Positions 28,517 through 36,602 of a DNA stretch of 64,000 nucleotides are shown here, in pieces (the first letter of the stretch is position 1; every line of letters begins with the position of its first letter). The notes beneath the pieces were generated by a model. The model was not told the DNA's origin. It saw only the letters and a program-made list of their open reading frames with translations, and made no database searches. This stretch comes from Arthrobacter sp. ZGTC412 (GTDB taxonomy: Bacteria > Actinomycetota > Actinomycetes > Actinomycetales > Micrococcaceae). Position numbers and translations under genes: made by a program. Location of the stretch: positions 62,001-126,000 of the forward strand of contig NZ_PJII01000006.1 in NCBI RefSeq assembly GCF_002929215.1, in the 5' to 3' direction.

Positions 28517-30172
28517 ATGCCCCTCCCCGAAGCCCTGCCCGGATCCCGCTCCAAGACCAGCCCGGTGCTTTACCGCAACGGCTCCGTTTACACAGCCGCT
28601 GACCCCTTTGCCACTGCCATGCTGGTGGACGGTGACACGGTGGCGTGGGTGGGATCGGAACAGGCAGCGTCTTCCATTGCAGACAGCTCCATGGAGATCA
28701 TCGACCTCCGCGGTGCCCTGGTTGCCCCCGGCTTCGTGGACTCACACCTGCACCTGACGGAAACCGGTATTGCCTTGGATTCCCTGGCCCTGCAGGACCT
28801 GAACTCGGCAAAAGAGCTTTTGGACGCCGTGGCCGCCGCGCCCGGCGACGGCCCGGTCCTTGGCCACGGCTGGGATGACACCACCTGGGCCGACGCCACC
28901 TTGCCCAGTGCGGAGGAACTGGACCGGGCTGCAGGAGGCCGCCCTGTCTATCTGTCCCGCGTTGACGTCCACTCAGCCCTGGTCTCGGCGTCCCTGGCAG
29001 CCTCGGCCGGCCTCCGCGGGCTTGATGGTTTCGACGGCGGCGCAAGGGTTCGGCGGGCCGCGCACGCGGCAGCCCGGCAGGTAACGCGCCGGCTCCCGGC
29101 AGAGGTGCTCCGCCGTCACCAGGGCCGCGCCCTGGCCGAGGCTGCCGCCAACGGCTACGTGGCAGTGGCGGAGATCGGAGCTCCCCACATCGGGGGTGCG
29201 GAGGATCTTAGACTGGCGGGAAGCTGGAACAGTGACGGGGGAAATCCCGCTCCTGAAGTATTGCCTTACTGGGGTGAACTGGCGTCATCGGAAGAACACG
29301 CCCGCAGCATTCTTGACCAACTGGGCGTCGGCGTCCGGGGCCTGGCAGGAGACCTGAACATCGATGGGTCCGTAGGATCACGGACGGCGGCCCTAAGGTC
29401 CGGTTACAGTGACGCCCCGGACGAGTCCGGCAGCTTGTACCTGAGTGTCGAGCAGGCAGCGGCCCATCTTGCAGCCTGTTCACTGGTCGGGATCCAAGGC
29501 GGTTTCCACGTCATTGGCGACGCCGGGCTGGACGCCGCACTGGAAGCTTTGGAGCTGGCGGCTGCCGAGGTGGGGGAGCAGAGGATCCGGGCCGCCGGCC
29601 ACCGGTTTGAGCACGTGGAGATGGTGGACGCAGCAGCCGTTGCAACGCTTGCCCGCTACTCCGTGACGGTTAGTGCCCAGCCTGCGTTTGACGCTGCCTG
29701 GGGTGGTCCGGGAGGACTGTACGAGCAGCGGCTGGGGGAGCGAAGCCGGTCCATGAATCCGTTTGCCAGCCTGTACTCTGCCGGGGTTCCGGTCTGCTTT
29801 GGCAGCGACAGCCCCGTGACACCGCTGCGCCCCTGGTCCAGCGTCAGGGCTTGCCTGGAGCACCACAAAGAAGATGAGCGGATTTCGGCCCGCGCGGCTT
29901 TCCTGGGACACACCCGTGCCGGGTGGCGGGCCGCCAGGTATCCCAATCCCATGGCGGGCCAGCTGGTCCCCGGAGCTCCCGCCAGCTTCGCTGTTTGGGA
30001 GGTCGAGGAGCTGATGGTGCAGGTGGCCGACGGCAGGGTGCAGTCGTGGAGCACCGATCCCAGGGCACGGACACCGTTGCTGCCTGCGCTGGACACCGGC
30101 TCGGACCCGGTGTGCCTGCAGACCGTAAGGGACGGCTTGGAGCTGCACGCCAACCCTGCCCTGCGTTCCTGA
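28517..30172 (+). CDS. metal-dependent amidohydrolase (YtcJ-like, Amidohydro_3)
   Basis: The 551-residue cytosolic enzyme has the HxH metal motif H77-L-H79 in GFVDSHLHL, a later HVIGDAGLDAALEA (His plus Asp of the barrel), HRFEHVEMVD, and the final FGSDSPVTPL with the catalytic Asp. It probably hydrolyses an amide or formyl group on a cyclic or aryl substrate; YtcJ-type proteins are mostly uncharacterised. ATG 28517 has CAGGAG about 12 bases upstream. It lies between helY and the Ppm1-like gene without overlap. Confidence 0.85.
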   Translation: MPLPEALPGSRSKTSPVLYRNGSVYTAADPFATAMLVDGDTVAWVGSEQAASSIADSSMEIIDLRGALVAPGFVDSHLHLTETGIALDSLALQDLNSAKELLDAVAAAPGDGPVLGHGWDDTTWADATLPSAEELDRAAGGRPVYLSRVDVHSALVSASLAASAGLRGLDGFDGGARVRRAAHAAARQVTRRLPAEVLRRHQGRALAEAAANGYVAVAEIGAPHIGGAEDLRLAGSWNSDGGNPAPEVLPYWGELASSEEHARSILDQLGVGVRGLAGDLNIDGSVGSRTAALRSGYSDAPDESGSLYLSVEQAAAHLAACSLVGIQGGFHVIGDAGLDAALEALELAAAEVGEQRIRAAGHRFEHVEMVDAAAVATLARYSVTVSAQPAFDAAWGGPGGLYEQRLGERSRSMNPFASLYSAGVPVCFGSDSPVTPLRPWSSVRACLEHHKEDERISARAAFLGHTRAGWRAARYPNPMAGQLVPGAPASFAVWEVEELMVQVADGRVQSWSTDPRARTPLLPALDTGSDPVCLQTVRDGLELHANPALRS

Positions 30173-30189
30173 CCCCCGCGACCTCCGCC

Positions 30190-30195
30190 CTATAA
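30190..30195 (+). promoter_or_regulatory. sigma-A-type -10 box for the Ppm1-like gene
   Basis: A perfect TATAAT lies at 30190-30195, rare in this GC-rich window. A weak TTCCTG -35 is 19 bases upstream. It implies a 5' untranslated region of about 65 bases, ending in the CAGGAAGG ribosome site. Confidence 0.5.
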
Positions 30196-30267
30196 TGGGT
30201 AGCTGCGCCTGCCAGCGATTTCGTTCGTCAGCGGGTGCACCGACCGTTCCCTTCAGGAAGGCCTTCT

Positions 30268-31011
30268 GTGCGCGTCCTTACCATCATCCCCACCTACAAC
30301 GAGCTGGAATCGCTGCCCATCACGCTGCAGCGGCTCCGCGCAGCCGTCCCGGCATCGGACGTGCTGGTAGTGGATGACAACAGCCCCGACGGCACGGGCC
30401 GGCTCGCAGATGGAATCGCTGCCGAGGACTCCCAAGTGCACGTCCTGCACCGCAAGGGTAAGGAAGGGCTGGGCGCCGCCTACATCGCCGGCTTCAAGTG
30501 GGGCCTCGATGCCGGCTACGACGTCCTCGTGGAGATGGACGCGGACGGTTCCCACCAGCCCGAGCAGCTTCCCCAGCTCCTCGAAGCCATCGACCAGGGC
30601 GCCGATCTTGCCATGGGTTCCCGCTGGGTCCCCGGCGGAAGCGTCGTCAACTGGCCGCTGTACCGGCAGGCCATCTCGCGGGTGGGAAGCACGTACGCCC
30701 GCCTCATGCTGGGCCTGAAGATCAAGGACGTTACCGGCGGCTACCGCGCGTTCCGCCGGACCACCCTGGAAAAGCTCAACCTGGATCAGGTGGACTCGGT
30801 CGGCTACGGCTTCCAGGTAGACCTCGCCTGGCGGGTTGCCCGCATGGGCCTGCGGATCGAGGAACGCCCCATCACCTTTGTGGAGCGCGAACTCGGCGCC
30901 TCCAAAATGAGCGGCAACATCGTAGTGGAGGCAATGATCAACGTCACCAAGTGGGGACTCCAGGCCCGCTGGAACACCCTTACCCGCAAGAAGTCGCCGG
31001 CCCAGCCGTAA
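30268..31011 (+). CDS. polyprenol-phosphate mannosyltransferase, Ppm1 catalytic domain
   Basis: This GT2 glycosyltransferase transfers mannose from GDP-mannose to polyprenyl phosphate, which feeds membrane-side mannosylation. In its 247 residues are VRVLTIIPTYNELESLP, LVVDDNSPDGTG, the metal-binding EMDADGSH (DxD-like), GSRWVPGGSVVNWPLYR and TGGYRAFRR. There is no membrane domain, so unlike the two-domain Mycobacterium Ppm1 it must work with a separate acyltransferase or alone. GTG 30268 is preceded by CAGGAAGG. A hairpin at 31049-31083 ends the unit. Confidence 0.88.
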   Translation: MRVLTIIPTYNELESLPITLQRLRAAVPASDVLVVDDNSPDGTGRLADGIAAEDSQVHVLHRKGKEGLGAAYIAGFKWGLDAGYDVLVEMDADGSHQPEQLPQLLEAIDQGADLAMGSRWVPGGSVVNWPLYRQAISRVGSTYARLMLGLKIKDVTGGYRAFRRTTLEKLNLDQVDSVGYGFQVDLAWRVARMGLRIEERPITFVERELGASKMSGNIVVEAMINVTKWGLQARWNTLTRKKSPAQP

Positions 31012-31048
31012 AGCGCTTCCGCCGCCAAGACCCGATGGCGCCAAAAGC

Positions 31049-31083
31049 AAGGGCCGTCTCCCACAGCGTGGGGGACGGCCCTT
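31049..31083. terminator. bidirectional intrinsic terminator
   Basis: A 14-bp GC-rich stem starting AAGGGCCGTCTCCC, with an internal wobble and an ACAGCGT-type loop, lies between two convergent genes (Ppm1-like and rbpA). Confidence 0.8.
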
Positions 31084-31117
31084 GTTGCATCTCGACAGTT
31101 TTATGCGGAGCGGCTCT

Positions 31118-31465
31118 TTATGCGGAGCGGCGTTCTCCGCGGCGTTCGCGCAGGATGGTCAGCCGATCCTCAAGGATCTGCTCCAGTTCCGGAAGCGAGC
31201 GGCGTTCCAGCAGCATGTCCCAGTGCGTGCGGACAGCTTTGTCGTTGCTGGTGTCCGGGCGTTCGCCGTCGACCAGGAGCGCTTCCTTGCCGGTCTTGGA
31301 AACCCAGACCGGGGGAATCTCGGCCTCGGAGGAGAACGTAACAAAGACCTGCTCGCCGTCCTCGCACCGGTACTCGACGCGCTGGCGCGGAGCCGGCTCG
31401 ACTCCGGACTCGGTCTCCATGCTCTGCGCACCAAGGCGCATGCCCCGCAGGCTGCGATCGCTCAT
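31118..31465 (-). CDS. rbpA: RNA polymerase-binding protein RbpA
   Basis: RbpA stabilises the open complex formed with the principal sigma factor in actinobacteria. The 115-residue protein begins with the basic MSDRSLRGMRLGAQS tail, then YRCEDGEQVFVTFSSEAEIPPVW (core domain, one Cys), and ends in the sigma-interaction helix THWDMLLERRSLPELEQILEDRL. GAGGGAG precedes ATG 31465. A sigma-R-type promoter at 31568-31593 lies about 100 bases upstream. Confidence 0.95.
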   Translation of the reverse strand: MSDRSLRGMRLGAQSMETESGVEPAPRQRVEYRCEDGEQVFVTFSSEAEIPPVWVSKTGKEALLVDGERPDTSNDKAVRTHWDMLLERRSLPELEQILEDRLTILRERRGERRSA

Positions 31466-31567
31466 GTTTTCTCCCTCTGGTCGGTTCGCGGAGTAAAACC
31501 CCGCGCTAGCCGGTGGCTAAGAAGCACCTCCGGACTACTGTGTGCTCAGTGCTGCATCGTAAGATTC

Positions 31568-31593
31568 AACGCGTTGCGAAGCTCGCTTGTTCC
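31568..31593 (-). promoter_or_regulatory. sigma-R/SigH-type promoter of rbpA
   Basis: On the minus strand GGAAC (31593-31589) is followed by exactly 18 bases and GTT (31570-31568). This matches the thiol-stress sigma-R consensus GGAAT-N18-GTT. rbpA is a known sigma-R target in Streptomyces. The predicted start near 31557 leaves about 90 untranslated bases. Confidence 0.65.
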
Positions 31594-31654
31594 AACGGAT
31601 TGCTCCTGCCGGACAAATACCCAATTATACGGGTGTCATGCCTCCCCGGCCAAA

Positions 31655-31691
31655 ATCGAGGGGATCCGCAGCAGCTGCGGATCCCCTCGAT
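31655..31691. terminator. perfect 17-bp hairpin downstream of the SPFH gene
   Basis: ATCGAGGGGATCCGCAG and its exact reverse complement flank a three-base loop. It lies 20 bases beyond the stop of the SPFH gene (minus strand), so it is that gene's terminator. There is no T-tract. Confidence 0.75.
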
Positions 31692-31711
31692 GTGCCTTTC
31701 CCGGCCTCGAA

Positions 31712-32656
31712 CTAAGGCTCGGAGGTTTTGGCTCCCACTTCGTCGAACAACCCCGCCACAGCAGAATCAGGGTTTGTTCCGCCGAGAGCGTTGCCAATCC
31801 CCTTCAGAGCTTCGCCGACTTCGCTCGGAATGATCCAGAGCTTGTTGGAGGAACCCTCTGCGAGCTTCGGAAGGGTCTGCAGGTATTGGTATGCCAGTAG
31901 TTTCTGGTCCGGGTTGCCCTTGTGGATGGCGTCGAAGACCTTCTGGATGGCCTGCGCCTCGCCGTCGGCGCGGAGGATGGCAGCTTTGGCGTCGCCTTCC
32001 GCCGCCAGGATGGACGCCTGCCGCTGGCCTTCGGCGGTCAGGATGGCTGACTGCTTGGTGCCTTCGGCAGTAAGGATGGCGGCACGGCGGTCACGCTCTG
32101 CGCGCATCTGCTTTTCCATGGAGTCCTGGATGGAGTGGGGCGGGTCGATGGCCTTGAGTTCCACCCGGGAGACACGGATGCCCCAGCGGCCGGTGGCCTC
32201 GTCCAGGACTCCGCGCAGCTGGCCGTTGATCTGGTCGCGGGAGGTGAGTGCTTCTTCGAGGTTCAGGCCGCCCACAACGTTGCGCAGCGTGGTGGTGGTC
32301 AGCTGTTCGACTGCCTGGATGTAGTTGGCGATCTCGTAGGTGGCGGCCCTCGGGTCCGTGACCTGGAAGTACACAACGGTGTCGATGGAGACCACCAGGT
32401 TGTCCTCGGTGATCACCGGCTGCGGAGGGAACGAGACCACCTGTTCGCGGAGATCCAGCAACGGCAGGAGCCGGTCCACGAACGGAATCAGAATGGTCAG
32501 CCCTGGATTCAGCGTCCGCTGGTACTTGCCCAGCCGTTCCACCACGCCTGCACGGGCTTGTGGAATGATCCGCACGGACCGGACCAGAACGATTATCACA
32601 AACACGATCAGGACCACCAGCACAATGGCCAATGCAGTTCCTCCTGCGTTATCCAT
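31712..32656 (-). CDS. SPFH/band 7 membrane protein (QmcA/stomatin-like)
   Basis: The 314-residue protein has an N-terminal membrane helix (AIVLVVLIVFVIIVLVRSV) followed by the band 7 domain (ARAGVVERLGKYQRTLNPGL, SIDTVVYFQVTDPRAATYE, RDQINGQLRGVLDEATGRWG) and the long Ala/Glu coiled coil RDRRAAILTAEGTKQSAIL. Family members form membrane microdomain scaffolds and associate with proteases. The NfeD partner gene lies 33 bases upstream on the same strand. SPFH/NfeD pairs are the standard arrangement. AAGGAG precedes ATG 32656. Confidence 0.9.
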   Translation of the reverse strand: MDNAGGTALAIVLVVLIVFVIIVLVRSVRIIPQARAGVVERLGKYQRTLNPGLTILIPFVDRLLPLLDLREQVVSFPPQPVITEDNLVVSIDTVVYFQVTDPRAATYEIANYIQAVEQLTTTTLRNVVGGLNLEEALTSRDQINGQLRGVLDEATGRWGIRVSRVELKAIDPPHSIQDSMEKQMRAERDRRAAILTAEGTKQSAILTAEGQRQASILAAEGDAKAAILRADGEAQAIQKVFDAIHKGNPDQKLLAYQYLQTLPKLAEGSSNKLWIIPSEVGEALKGIGNALGGTNPDSAVAGLFDEVGAKTSEP

Positions 32657-32689
32657 ACATCTCCTTGTTCCCCATTTGTTCAGGCTGTA

Positions 32690-33154
32690 TCAGGACTGGC
32701 TTGCTGCTTCCGGCGGCGCTGTTACCACTGCGGTGGCCCCGTCGATGGCGGAAACCACTACTCTTTGGCCGGCGGGAAGGACGCCCCCGGCAGAACGGGC
32801 CGTCCAGATGTCGCCGCCGATCTTGACCAGGCCGCCGTCGGACGTCACCGGCTCCATCACCACGGCCTGCTCACCGATGAGCCGGTCCACGTTGGTGCGC
32901 TGCTCGGACGGCCCGTTCTTTAGATGGGCCAGGGCCACTGGCCGGACGAAGGCGATCATGAGCAGGGACACCACGCAGAAGACCACGATCTGCAGCCAAA
33001 GGTCGGCGCCAGCGAAGTCCGCTACCAGTGCAGCCAGGGTTCCTCCGCCGAGCATGATGAAAAACAGGTCAAGCGTGATCATCTCGATCACTGCAAACGC
33101 CAGGAAGGCGGTGAGCCACAACGCCCACCAGTTTTCCCCGAGCCATTCGAACAA
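32690..33154 (-). CDS. NfeD-like membrane protein with OB domain
   Basis: The 154-residue product has two to three membrane helices (WALWLTAFLAFAVIEMITL, FIMLGGGTLAALVADFAG, WLQIVVFCVVSLLMIAFV), then a soluble OB-fold (RTNVDRLIGEQAVVMEPV, KIGGDIWTARS). It lacks the ClpP-like protease part of long NfeD proteins, so it is the short partner of the SPFH protein downstream. The start appears to be TTG at 33154, with GGGGGAG four bases upstream. Confidence 0.85.
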   Translation of the reverse strand: MFEWLGENWWALWLTAFLAFAVIEMITLDLFFIMLGGGTLAALVADFAGADLWLQIVVFCVVSLLMIAFVRPVALAHLKNGPSEQRTNVDRLIGEQAVVMEPVTSDGGLVKIGGDIWTARSAGGVLPAGQRVVVSAIDGATAVVTAPPEAASQS

Positions 33155-33280
33155 CGTGCTCCCCCTTCGCTACGGGGAGCCGAACGTGCGCACCCGCCAG
33201 TAACTGTCCTCCAATCTTAGTGCGGCACCGTCCGCTGTGGGCTGGCTCTCACCGGTCGTGCGGGGATAGTGGCCAAGTCG

Positions 33281-34192
33281 TTACGTCGCAGCGGGTTTAC
33301 TGGGCCGGAAGGCAGCGGGTTTACTGGATCGGAAGACCGTCAGCCGGAAGTGCGCTTGGGCCTGAACCGGCTCGGGCTGGCCCGCCAGTCGTTCCGAAAG
33401 GTCCTTCCGCCCGAGGTGGTGGCCCGCCGGCCCCATAAAAGCGAGATTTGCCGCTTCCTGCCGGGTCAGTGCCAGCGGAATCTCGACGTCGGTACTTGTT
33501 TCTGCGTCGAAATGGCTGCCCATCGCTTCGGCCAGCCGGGTTTCCTTGCCTTCCTCGATGCCAAGCATCCCGGTGACAGCGGCGATGCCAGCGAGGTGAC
33601 CGGTCCGTGGTGTGACCACCACCAGCCGTCCGGCAGGCCGCAGGACGCGTGCAAATTCCGCGGCATTGCGGGGCGCAAATATAACCGTAATGGCGTCCAC
33701 CGACTTGTCCGCCAGCGGCAATGGCTGCCAGACATCGGACACCAGGTTCACGGCCTCGGGGTTGAGCCGCGCGGCCCGGCGCAGCGCGAATTTGGAGATA
33801 TCCAGGCCCACGGCAGCCACCCGGCGGCGGCGCTGCGCCGCTGCAGCGTCGAGCACCGCCCTCAGGTAGTGTCCGGTTCCCGTTCCGGCGTCCAGGACCG
33901 CGCCGCGTTCTTCGGGCAGGCAGGGTACGACGGCGGCTGCCACCGCAGCTGCCAGCGGCCCGAAATGCCCCGCCTCCAAAAAGTCGGAGCGAGCCTGGAC
34001 CATGTCGGCAGTGTCGGATTCGAAGGCAGTGCCCTTCCCGACCAGCAGGTTGAAGTAGCCCTGGCGCGCGGCGTCATAACTGTGGCCGGAAGGGCAGACG
34101 AGCCGGCTCTGACCCATTGGGGCTGCGGCAAGCAGTTCCAACGGCTCCCGGCACACCGGGCACAGCAGCGGAAGGTCGGTGGTGGAGGGCAT
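33281..34192 (-). CDS. 23S rRNA (guanine-N1)-methyltransferase RlmA family
   Basis: The 303-residue protein has the N-terminal zinc ribbon of RlmA (LCPVCREPLE, then LVCPSGHSYD), the GYFNLL motif, and the SAM fold (VLDAGTGTGHYLRAV, IFAPRNAAEFARVLRPAGRL). RlmA(II) homologues methylate G748 and give tylosin-type resistance. RlmA(I) methylates G745; I cannot tell which applies. The C-terminus is a tandem eight-residue repeat FR(S/P)SKPAA. TAGGAT lies six bases before ATG 34192, indicating a leaderless mRNA. Confidence 0.85.
   Translation of the reverse strand: MPSTTDLPLLCPVCREPLELLAAAPMGQSRLVCPSGHSYDAARQGYFNLLVGKGTAFESDTADMVQARSDFLEAGHFGPLAAAVAAAVVPCLPEERGAVLDAGTGTGHYLRAVLDAAAAQRRRRVAAVGLDISKFALRRAARLNPEAVNLVSDVWQPLPLADKSVDAITVIFAPRNAAEFARVLRPAGRLVVVTPRTGHLAGIAAVTGMLGIEEGKETRLAEAMGSHFDAETSTDVEIPLALTRQEAANLAFMGPAGHHLGRKDLSERLAGQPEPVQAQAHFRLTVFRSSKPAAFRPSKPAAT
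33288..33335. repeat. 24-bp direct repeat, two copies, in the RlmA 3' end
   Basis: The copies at 33288-33311 and 33312-33335 are identical apart from two adjacent bases (GC/AT). They encode the duplicated FRxSKPAA tail of the methyltransferase. It is an in-frame duplication that lengthens the C-terminus. Confidence 0.85.
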
Positions 34193-34249
34193 GGGACCAT
34201 CCTATGGCTCCCGCATCCGGGTCTTTCCGGCGCAGGGTGCGCTGGAAGG

Positions 34250-34930
34250 TCAGCCGGCACTGATGCCGGCGGGGCCGGCGTCGAAACCGAGCCCCTGCTT
34301 CGCTTTGCTGATGCCTGGCTCGGCCCAGTGGGCTGCGTATTCGGCGTTGCTGGTCAGGGACCTGAGCTGGGCCCGGTCCACGTACAGCACACCGTTCAGG
34401 TGGTCGGTTTCATGCTGCACGATCCTGGCCTGCCAGCCGGAAAACTCCCGCTGCACAGCGGCCCCGTCCGGAGTCTGGAACTCAAGAAGCACGTTTTCGT
34501 GGCGGGCCACCACGGCCTGAAGCCCGTTGAGTGAAAGGCAGCCTTCATAGAAGGACGCCAAGTCGGGGCCCAGCGGCGTGTAGCGGGGGTTCAGGACGGC
34601 GAGGAAGTCCATCGGGCTCCGGTGACGGAGGGCAGCAGCCTCAGGGTCGACGTCGTACTGGTCCTCCATAACGGCCAGCTGCAGCGGTATGCCGAGTTGG
34701 GGCGCTGCCAGCCCCACGCCCGGAGCTTCGTGCATCACCTGCCGCATCAGGGTTATCAGTCGCTCGAGCTGGTCGTCCGGCAACTGCCCGTCAAAGGCGG
34801 CGGCGCGCTGCCTGAGCGCCGGATGGCCTGCCTGCACAATGGGCGGGAGAGCGCCGGCTGAGAGGATCCCCTCCACGGTTTCGCGGATCCGCTCCGGAGT
34901 GCAGGCGGTCTCGGGCAGGCTTTGGTTCAT
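34250..34930 (-). CDS. def: peptide deformylase
   Basis: It removes the formyl group from nascent protein N-termini. The 226-residue protein has all three motifs: GVGLAAPQ at 71-78, EGCLSL with metal ligand C131, and HETDH with H173, E174 and H177. It is about 35-50 residues longer than the usual enzyme because of an N-terminal extension, as in many actinobacterial paralogues. TAGGCT on the minus strand (34942-34937) is six bases before ATG 34930, so the mRNA is probably leaderless. It diverges from an NTF2-like gene. Confidence 0.92.
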   Translation of the reverse strand: MNQSLPETACTPERIRETVEGILSAGALPPIVQAGHPALRQRAAAFDGQLPDDQLERLITLMRQVMHEAPGVGLAAPQLGIPLQLAVMEDQYDVDPEAAALRHRSPMDFLAVLNPRYTPLGPDLASFYEGCLSLNGLQAVVARHENVLLEFQTPDGAAVQREFSGWQARIVQHETDHLNGVLYVDRAQLRSLTSNAEYAAHWAEPGISKAKQGLGFDAGPAGISAG

Positions 34931-34988
34931 GGGGAAAGCCTAGCGGCCGGGCCGCGGACGGGCCTTCGGCTCGGCTAGTGTCTATGTC

Positions 34989-35402
34989 GTGCCTGAAGAC
35001 CCCTCCCTGCAGACCCCGCCGCTGGACCGTGTCCTTGACTTCTTCCGCGTCCTGGAATCGGGCGGGGGAGCGGCAGCCATCAGGCCATTCCTCGCCGATT
35101 CGTTCGTCCTGGTGGAAGCCCCGCATCTGCTGGCCCCGGAAGGCTCCACGCGCACGCTGGTTGATGTCCTGGCCGGTGCGGACCAAAGCTGCACAGTAGT
35201 GGCGGACCAGAAGTTTGTGGTCCGCCGGACCACCTGTGAGGGCGGACGGGTGGTGGTGGAAGCCGACTGGTCTGCGACGGTGTTGATGGACCTGCGTTAC
35301 TGGGACCGGGGGGAAGTAATCCGGGCCAGGACGTCGTCAGTATTTGAAGTCAGCAACGGACTGATCGTCAGCCAGGACAGCTACGACTGCTACTTCCGGT
35401 AA
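34989..35402 (+). CDS. SnoaL/NTF2-like protein
   Basis: This 137-residue protein has the cone-shaped NTF2-like layout: an N-terminal helix (LDRVLDFFRVLESGG), strands with VVADQKFVVRRTTCEGGRV, VEADWSATVLMDL and a final IVSQDSYDCYFR. The fold serves as both enzyme and binding module, so no reaction can be assigned. TAGTGT (34976-34981) lies seven bases before GTG 34989. Its 3' end overlaps the convergent FAD-monooxygenase gene by 13 bases. Confidence 0.75.
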   Translation: MPEDPSLQTPPLDRVLDFFRVLESGGGAAAIRPFLADSFVLVEAPHLLAPEGSTRTLVDVLAGADQSCTVVADQKFVVRRTTCEGGRVVVEADWSATVLMDLRYWDRGEVIRARTSSVFEVSNGLIVSQDSYDCYFR

Positions 35403-36601
35403 GCGAGCGGACGGCTCCACAATGGCTGCCTGTCCAGTTCCTGCATGGTGAAACGCCGTGCGACCCAGCGGTTCACCGCCGGAGCGGCAGCAGCGGCGCT
35501 CATCCCCAGGTTCCGGAGGTTCAGCAACGGCCGGGGCAGGGGCCGACCCAGCATCATGTTGATTTCGGACTGCCGTTTCGCCATGGCAGCCGCACGTTGC
35601 CGCCGCGCCTGGAACTCCTTGACCTGCGCATGTAGGTGGTCAAGGTTTCCGCCCGCCGATGCCGCCCGGATGATCGGGGAGAGGGCCTGGGCATCCAGCC
35701 AGCCCAGGTTCATGCCCTGGCCGCCAATGGGACTGATCTCGTGGGCAGCATCGCCGAGTAGGAACACCCGCCCGGCCACCATGGTCCTGGCCACTGTGGA
35801 ACGGACGCTGAAGGCGCTCACCATGGTGTTGGTGCCGGCGTCCGGGAGGATCCCGGTGCGGGTCCGGACCAGCTGTGCCAACTCATCCGGCCCGGCAGTA
35901 CCGGCCCGGGTTCCCAGCCGCACCACCCACCGCCTCAATCCGCCGGGCAAGGGAAAGGACTCAACTATTCCGCCTGGTTCAAGGAACAGCACCGCCCGCT
36001 CTCCGTAAACCCCGGAGTCCCGGAAGTCGCCCATGAGGTAGTGGTCGGGATAAATTCTCCGGCACACCGGCACGCCTAACAGGCCGCGCATGGGCGACCG
36101 GGCGCCGTCGGCCGCCACCACGAGGGACGCCGTCAAGGAAGCCATTCCTCCCGGCGTGTCCCCGGCATGTTCGGCGACAATGGTGACTGACCCGCCGTCG
36201 TCCTTCACTGCGGTGGCCCGCACGCCCCTGACCAGGGCGCCGCTGTCCAGGAGGCGGACCCGCTCTTCCAGCAGCTGTTCGGTCCTGAACTGGGGCAGGG
36301 CCAGCACGAACGGATATGTGTCCGAAGCCGGGGCAAATGGCATGATGCCTACGGTTTTTCCGCCGCTGACCGCTAAACCTTCGCGGATTTTTACCCCATC
36401 TCTAACCGCAGAGGACGCAATGCCTACTTGCTGCAGAGCCTCAAGGGCAGGTGGATGGATGCCGATCGCCCGGGAATGCCGGTTAATGGCCTGTCTCTGT
36501 TCAAGAACCTTGACGCTGACGCCGTCCTGAAGCAGCAGGGCTGCCAGGTAGAGGCCCACCGGGCCCCCACCGATGATCAGAACGTCCGTTGCTGCTGCCA
36601 T
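35390..36601 (-). CDS. FAD-dependent monooxygenase of the type III PKS cluster
   Basis: The 403-residue flavoprotein has a Rossmann motif at the N-terminus (VLIIGGGPVGLYLAALLL), the class A hydroxylase stretch VAADGARSPMRGLLGV and the second FAD motif FLLGDAAHEISPIGGQGMNL. It is a para-hydroxybenzoate hydroxylase-like aromatic hydroxylase. It follows the methyltransferase gene after one base and lies third in a PKS-methyltransferase-monooxygenase run. I infer it hydroxylates or oxidises the polyketide ring to a quinone, as SrsC does in Streptomyces phenolic lipid synthesis. Confidence 0.85.
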   Translation of the reverse strand: MAAATDVLIIGGGPVGLYLAALLLQDGVSVKVLEQRQAINRHSRAIGIHPPALEALQQVGIASSAVRDGVKIREGLAVSGGKTVGIMPFAPASDTYPFVLALPQFRTEQLLEERVRLLDSGALVRGVRATAVKDDGGSVTIVAEHAGDTPGGMASLTASLVVAADGARSPMRGLLGVPVCRRIYPDHYLMGDFRDSGVYGERAVLFLEPGGIVESFPLPGGLRRWVVRLGTRAGTAGPDELAQLVRTRTGILPDAGTNTMVSAFSVRSTVARTMVAGRVFLLGDAAHEISPIGGQGMNLGWLDAQALSPIIRAASAGGNLDHLHAQVKEFQARRQRAAAMAKRQSEINMMLGRPLPRPLLNLRNLGMSAAAAAPAVNRWVARRFTMQELDRQPLWSRPLAYRK

Positions 36602-36602
36602 G

